DNA of 10,270 bases from Phoronis ovalis. Its lineage: Eukaryota; Phoronida; Phoronidae. Position numbers and translations under genes: made by a program. Shown here in pieces: positions 8,066-10,270 of the stretch. Every line of letters starts with the position of its first letter. The stretch's first letter is position 1. Below the pieces are notes generated by a model, which saw only the letters and a program-made list of their open reading frames with translations, was not told where the DNA came from and ran no database searches. The stretch lies in the NCBI GenBank assembly GCA_028565635.1, contig JAOXYB010065734.1, positions 1 to 10,270 of the forward strand, read 5' to 3'.

Positions 8066-8448
8066 GGAATACCTATTGGAAACATGTGTGGCTGGTTTTG
8101 TCCTGCTTGTGCACCTGGCATAGGTTGTGGCTGTGGCTGCTGATATGGTCCTACGGGTGCTGGTGCTGGTGCTGGTGCTGGTGCTGGTGTTGGTGCTAGT
8201 GCTGGTGCTGGTGCTCGTGCTGGTGATCGTGCTGGCGCTCGTGCTGGTGATCGTGCTGGTGATCGTGCTGGTGATCGTGCTGGTGATCGTGCTGGTGATC
8301 GTGCTTGTGATCGTGCTGGTGCTGGTACTTGTTCTGGTGCAGGTGTTCGTGCTGGTGATCGTGCTGGTGCTGGTGCTGGTGCTCGTGCAGGTGCTCGTGC
8401 TGGTGATCGTGCTGGTGCTGGTGCTGGTGCTGGTGCTATATCAGTGAC
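8066..8448 (-). CDS. Exon: Ala/Pro/Arg/Ser repeat with Pro/Gln tail
   Basis: The exon is 383 nt, starts in phase 0 after a ...TATTAG acceptor and ends in phase 2 at ...ATTCC|GTAAG. The only fully open minus frame begins VTDIAPAPAP; the other two minus frames hit TGA or TAG in the first codons. About 95 residues follow with alternating Ala and Pro and eight ARSP tetrapeptides plus one ARSQ. A tail then follows (PVGPYQQPQPQPMPG, later NQPHMFPIGI) that is no longer repetitive, which argues for real coding sequence and not a bare microsatellite. The plus strand is also open here as an alternating Val/Leu tract, but that frame is only the shadow of the repeat. The segment would be disordered. RS and SP dipeptides are known targets of SR-protein kinases, so phosphorylation is a reasonable inference. 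Repeat length probably varies between individuals. Confidence 0.82.
8148..8435. repeat. In-frame GGTGCT / GGTGATCGTGCT hexamer-dodecamer tract
   Basis: The tract is built from the hexamer GGTGCT and its variants CGTGCT and GGTGAT, locally ordered as a 12-nt higher-order unit (GGTGATCGTGCT) repeated in the middle of the tract. All variation is in multiples of three, so the minus-strand frame never shifts. This fits a repeat held under coding constraint. GC content is far above the surroundings. Confidence 0.9.
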
Positions 8449-8662
8449 CTAATATGTAATGACATTTTTAAACAAAAATGTTAATGCATATGTCGTTACC
8501 TTTGAAAACACTATATCGCTCATAATTCAGAGACTTACAGCTGCTCTAAGTGATTGCATTACATAAACAATTCTAAAATGTCGACCGTGATCATTGCAAT
8601 AATATTGTTAACACAGCTATTTAATTATTTTTTATGTTAAGAGTGTCTGATTACATTCTTAC

Positions 8663-8703
8663 CGCTTCATCTCCTGGAACTGGAATTTGTCGTGGTGGAG
8701 AAG
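8663..8703 (-). pseudogene. Decayed exon B copy 1 (acceptor deleted)
   Basis: This is aligned to the intact exon B at 9339-9386 by the shared upstream TTCTATTTG and the shared donor context GATGAAG..|GTAAGA. About 12 bases covering the acceptor AG and first codons are missing. The remaining frame, RASPPRQIPVPGDEA, is open and the donor is intact. The nearest surviving AG (CAACGAG) gives a 41-nt exon needing a phase-1 entry, which neither flanking exon provides. The cassette is therefore probably skipped. It would be functional only if an upstream exon with another phase feeds it. Confidence 0.5.
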
Positions 8704-8909
8704 CTCGTTGCAAATAGAAATATCTCAGATGCATGTCACGTAATGTCAATCAAAAGCGACATTATTATCATATATTAATAAAAATAAACAAGCATTTTTT
8801 TGTAACAAATTATTTCTAGTTATAGTGTTCCCATAATTTGGGAAGGTTGTTTGGTTTTTAAATGTTTCCCAGTATGATTTAAATCCTTTCTATTCATAGT
8901 GACACTTAC
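8704..8909 (-). other. Intron of unit 1, paralogous to 9387-9581
   Basis: It shares CAAATAGAAA at the exon B side, TTAATAAAAAT and TTTTAGTTATA-type blocks in the middle, and a CATAGTG.CACTTAC block at the exon A side with the corresponding intron of unit 2. This shows that the duplication was genomic and not limited to exons. Confidence 0.65.
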
Positions 8910-8957
8910 ATCAGCTCCAGGTGGTAGTCCTAACATTTTTCGTACATCGTCAGGTGT
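8910..8957 (-). CDS. Exon A, copy 1: 16-residue cassette
   Basis: The exon is exactly 48 nt, phase 0/0, with acceptor TTGATTATAG and donor GCTGAT|GTAAGT. It reads TPDDVRKMLGLPPGAD. It can splice straight to the 8066-8448 exon in frame (GAD-VTDIAP). Copies lie at 9582-9629 and 10079-10125 in the same orientation, embedded in similar intron sequence. This is the only full copy in the window with an intact acceptor, an intact donor and an open frame. The function of the cassette is unknown; the charged start and Gly-Leu-Pro-Pro turn suggest a short linear motif. Confidence 0.72.
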
Positions 8958-9338
8958 CTATAATCAAAGATACACCAGGTTGTTAAAAGACAAGGTTGAC
9001 ATAGTGATAATTAAAGATGCAGTATTCAAAATGTCAAAGATTCTGTTTTGCCTTCCTGCGTGACACTTATATTAGCTCAGATGTGATTTGTGACATGCGT
9101 AATAAGCATTGCAATTGTTTATAGCTCTTAGTATTACATTAATTAAGTATGTAGGCATTACACGTGGTTTTGCTTAGTTGACCGAAACTACCCTTTTTAC
9201 ATGTAAATGGTTAAATGATAATATGTCAAATTTTAGATGAATTGTCTAGTCATTATATTATGTATGATATAACTAAACATTCTAAGCAGAAATATTAGTT
9301 TTGATTTTTACTTTTATAATGTGTGTTTACTCTCTTAC

Positions 9339-9386
9339 CTCTTCATCACTACTTGAAGGTGGAGTTGGTCTTCGTTGGGGTCCTCT
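9339..9386 (-). CDS. Exon B, copy 2: 16-residue cassette
   Basis: The exon is exactly 48 nt, phase 0/0, with acceptor TTCTATTTGTAG and donor GAAGAG|GTAAGA. It reads RGPQRRPTPPSSSDEE: a basic Arg/Pro half followed by Ser and acidic residues that resemble a casein kinase II type site (inference). It splices in frame to exon A copy 1. Its paralogue at 8663-8703 has lost the acceptor and first codons. The 9323-9571 plus-strand ORF covers this region only as an antisense shadow. Confidence 0.7.
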
Positions 9387-9581
9387 CTACAAATAGAAAC
9401 ATGTGTCAAGTCCTTTCAATCAAAACATTATGTTCGGACATTAATAAAAATGGACAAACACTTATTGGCAACACTTTATTTTTTAGTTATACTGTTTCCG
9501 ATATGTTGTGGAGGCTGTTTTCGTTTTACATTTTTCCAGTATTATTGAATTTCATTCCATTCATCCCATAGTGGCACTTAC

Positions 9582-9629
9582 AGCAGCTCCAGTTGGTAGT
9601 CCAAATATTTTTCGTATCTCTTCAGTTGC
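9582..9629 (-). pseudogene. Decayed exon A copy 2 (acceptor AG changed to AT)
   Basis: It aligns over 48 nt with exon A at 8910-8957 and reads ATEEIRKIFGLPTGAA, with an intact GTAAGT donor. The expected acceptor dinucleotide at 9630-9631 reads AT on the minus strand instead of AG (GATTATAT versus GATTATAG). The next AG lies inside the exon and breaks phase. The open frame suggests recent loss, or an allele or assembly error at one base. Confidence 0.5.
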
Positions 9630-9790
9630 ATATAATCAAAGATAAACCAGGTTGTTAACAAACCTGTTTGACATAGTGATAATTAAAGAGGCAGTATCTC
9701 TTCACTTGCCTATAGTCAAAGGTAGATCATGTTGTTACAAAACGAGGGGAATTCTTTCTCTGACATAGTGATCATTAAATATGGAGAATT
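9613..9790 (-). repeat. Nested ~83-bp duplication inside unit 2, with an orphan exon start
   Basis: The stretch from TATCTCTTCAGTTGC through GACATAGTGATAATTAAAG is followed at once by a diverged second copy, beginning TATCTCTTCACTTGC and ending GACATAGTGATCATTAAA. The second copy retains an intact CTATAG acceptor in front of GCA AGT GAA GAG ATA (9695-9709), the start of exon A, after which homology to the exon ends. Confidence 0.65.
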
Positions 9791-10078
9791 CAAATGGTCA
9801 TAAGTTCTGTTTTACCTTTCTGTATGACACTTATACCCGTTTATATACTATGTGTGACATACGTAACAGTCATTGCAATTGTTTGTAGCTCTAAGTATAA
9901 GAGTATGTCCAGGTCGTAATTAAGTAAGCATTACTCATGGCTCTGTTTAGTTTGCGGAAATGTTGCTTTTCTTACCGGTAAATGTGTTTACCAAGTAACA
10001 GTTTGTGTTACTGTTTTTATATATTACTACAAGTTTTCACTTATTTACCAATATTATTTTTAGCCATTCCACCCATAC

Positions 10079-10125
10079 ATTAACTCATGATGGTAGGCGT
10101 AACATGTTTCGTATATCAACACGTG
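10079..10125 (-). pseudogene. Decayed exon A copy 3 (in-frame stop)
   Basis: It aligns with the other exon A copies and with the same ATAATC flank. In the homologous frame it reads ARVDIRNMLRLPS and then TGA where the others have Gly. The acceptor AG is shifted by one base, making it 47 nt, and the donor has become GTATGG. Most likely a dead copy. No matching exon B copy was found between it and exon A copy 2. Confidence 0.5.
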
Positions 10126-10270
10126 CTTATAATCAAATATAAACAAGGTTGTTAGAAGACAATTTGAATGTTTTATGCAGTAGTAATTTTTTTAATATAT
10201 AGTGTTCAAAATGTCATAAGTTGTGTGCCTCTCTGAATTACAGTTATATGAGGTCACGTGGGTCTTGTGA

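Larger units (their letters stand above)
2561..9386 (-). other. Multi-exon gene model for a low-complexity RRM-like protein (partial)
   Basis: This entry ties together the minus-strand exons listed separately. Reading from high to low coordinates, exons at 9339-9386, 8910-8957, 8066-8448, 7691-7733, 7009-7157, 5018-5063, 4183-4269 and 2561-2674 (with an optional 30-nt exon at 3340-3369) each have an AG acceptor and a GT donor, mostly GTAAG. Their phases chain as 0/0, 0/0, 0/2, 2/0, 0/2, 2/0, 0/0 and 0/0. Random picks would not be expected to give so many compatible joins. The product would be an intrinsically disordered Ala/Pro/Arg/Ser and Gln/Pro region followed by an RRM-like fold, which suggests an RNA-binding protein, probably nuclear. 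No start codon, promoter or polyadenylation site could be assigned, so both ends are open. The family is not recognised. Confidence 0.7.
8663..10270 (-). repeat. Tandem array of a ~670-bp two-exon genomic unit
   Basis: Each unit holds exon B, an intron, exon A and a second intron. The distance between exon A copies 1 and 2 is 672 bases and between exon B copies 1 and 2 is 676 bases. Introns match as well as exons: for example GACATAGTGATAATTAAAG occurs near 8999 and 9670, CATTGCAATTGTTT occurs near 9108 and 9873, and CAAATAGAAA follows both exon B copies. The third unit is shortened (497 bases to exon A copy 3) and continues out of the window. Confidence 0.8.

Noticed and set aside
8127-8447. 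Plus-strand ORF of alternating Val and Leu
   Set aside because: It is the antisense shadow of the Ala/Pro/Arg/Ser exon. It has no splice sites or flanking coding sequence of its own.
8539-8572. 34-nt candidate exon (ATTTTAG acceptor, GCAGCT|GTAAGT donor)
   Set aside because: It is open only with phase-2 entry, whereas the preceding and following exons both need phase 0.
1-10270. CRISPR array, phage, integron or bacterial operon
   Set aside because: No spaced identical repeats and no prokaryotic gene density; splice-site-bounded exons show a eukaryotic genome.

Overview
This window reads as AT-rich (roughly two thirds A+T) animal nuclear DNA. Short exons lie between long introns, simple-sequence tracts are frequent, and there is no dense ORF packing, no operon and no ribosome binding site series. 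The base composition and the scattered ACATGTA-type and TG-rich tracts would fit a mollusc or another lophotrochozoan, but nothing in the window fixes the taxon.

Almost everything interpretable belongs to one gene on the minus strand, read from high to low coordinates. None of its exons appears as a long ATG-initiated ORF, because each is short and lacks its own start codon. I built the model by looking for exons flanked by an AG acceptor and a GTAAG-type donor, and then requiring reading phases to match. The core chain, in protein order, is: a 16-aa exon (9339-9386), a 16-aa exon (8910-8957), a 127-codon Ala/Pro/Arg/Ser exon ending in a Pro/Gln tail (8066-8448), a 43-nt exon (7691-7733), a Gln/Pro-rich exon (7009-7157), a 46-nt exon (5018-5063), and an exon with the first half of an RRM-like fold (4183-4269). 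A possible 30-nt exon (3340-3369) follows, then an exon with the second half of the RRM-like fold (2561-2674). All of these joins keep one reading frame. The N-terminus lies beyond 10270 or has been missed. The C-terminus is unresolved, with a weak candidate at 1976-2210.

Region by region: 1-2560 holds no firm gene, only repeat-like material at about 1238-1550, a hairpin at 2061-2121 and a possible terminal exon. Positions 2561-5063 carry the RRM half-exons, a degenerate minisatellite, and an alternative in-frame way of splicing into the RRM. Positions 5064-7008 are a long intron. Positions 7009-8448 hold the low-complexity exons, with a TG-rich tract and a 20-nt palindrome in the intron between two of them. 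Positions 8449-10270 are a tandem array of a roughly 670-bp genomic unit carrying a pair of 48-nt exons. Several copies are visibly decaying, having lost acceptors or gained a stop.

The predicted product would be an RNA-binding protein: a long disordered Ala-Pro-Arg-Ser / Pro-Gln region followed by an RRM-like fold lacking the usual aromatic RNP residues. I do not recognise the gene by name. The function is inferred from domain resemblance only.
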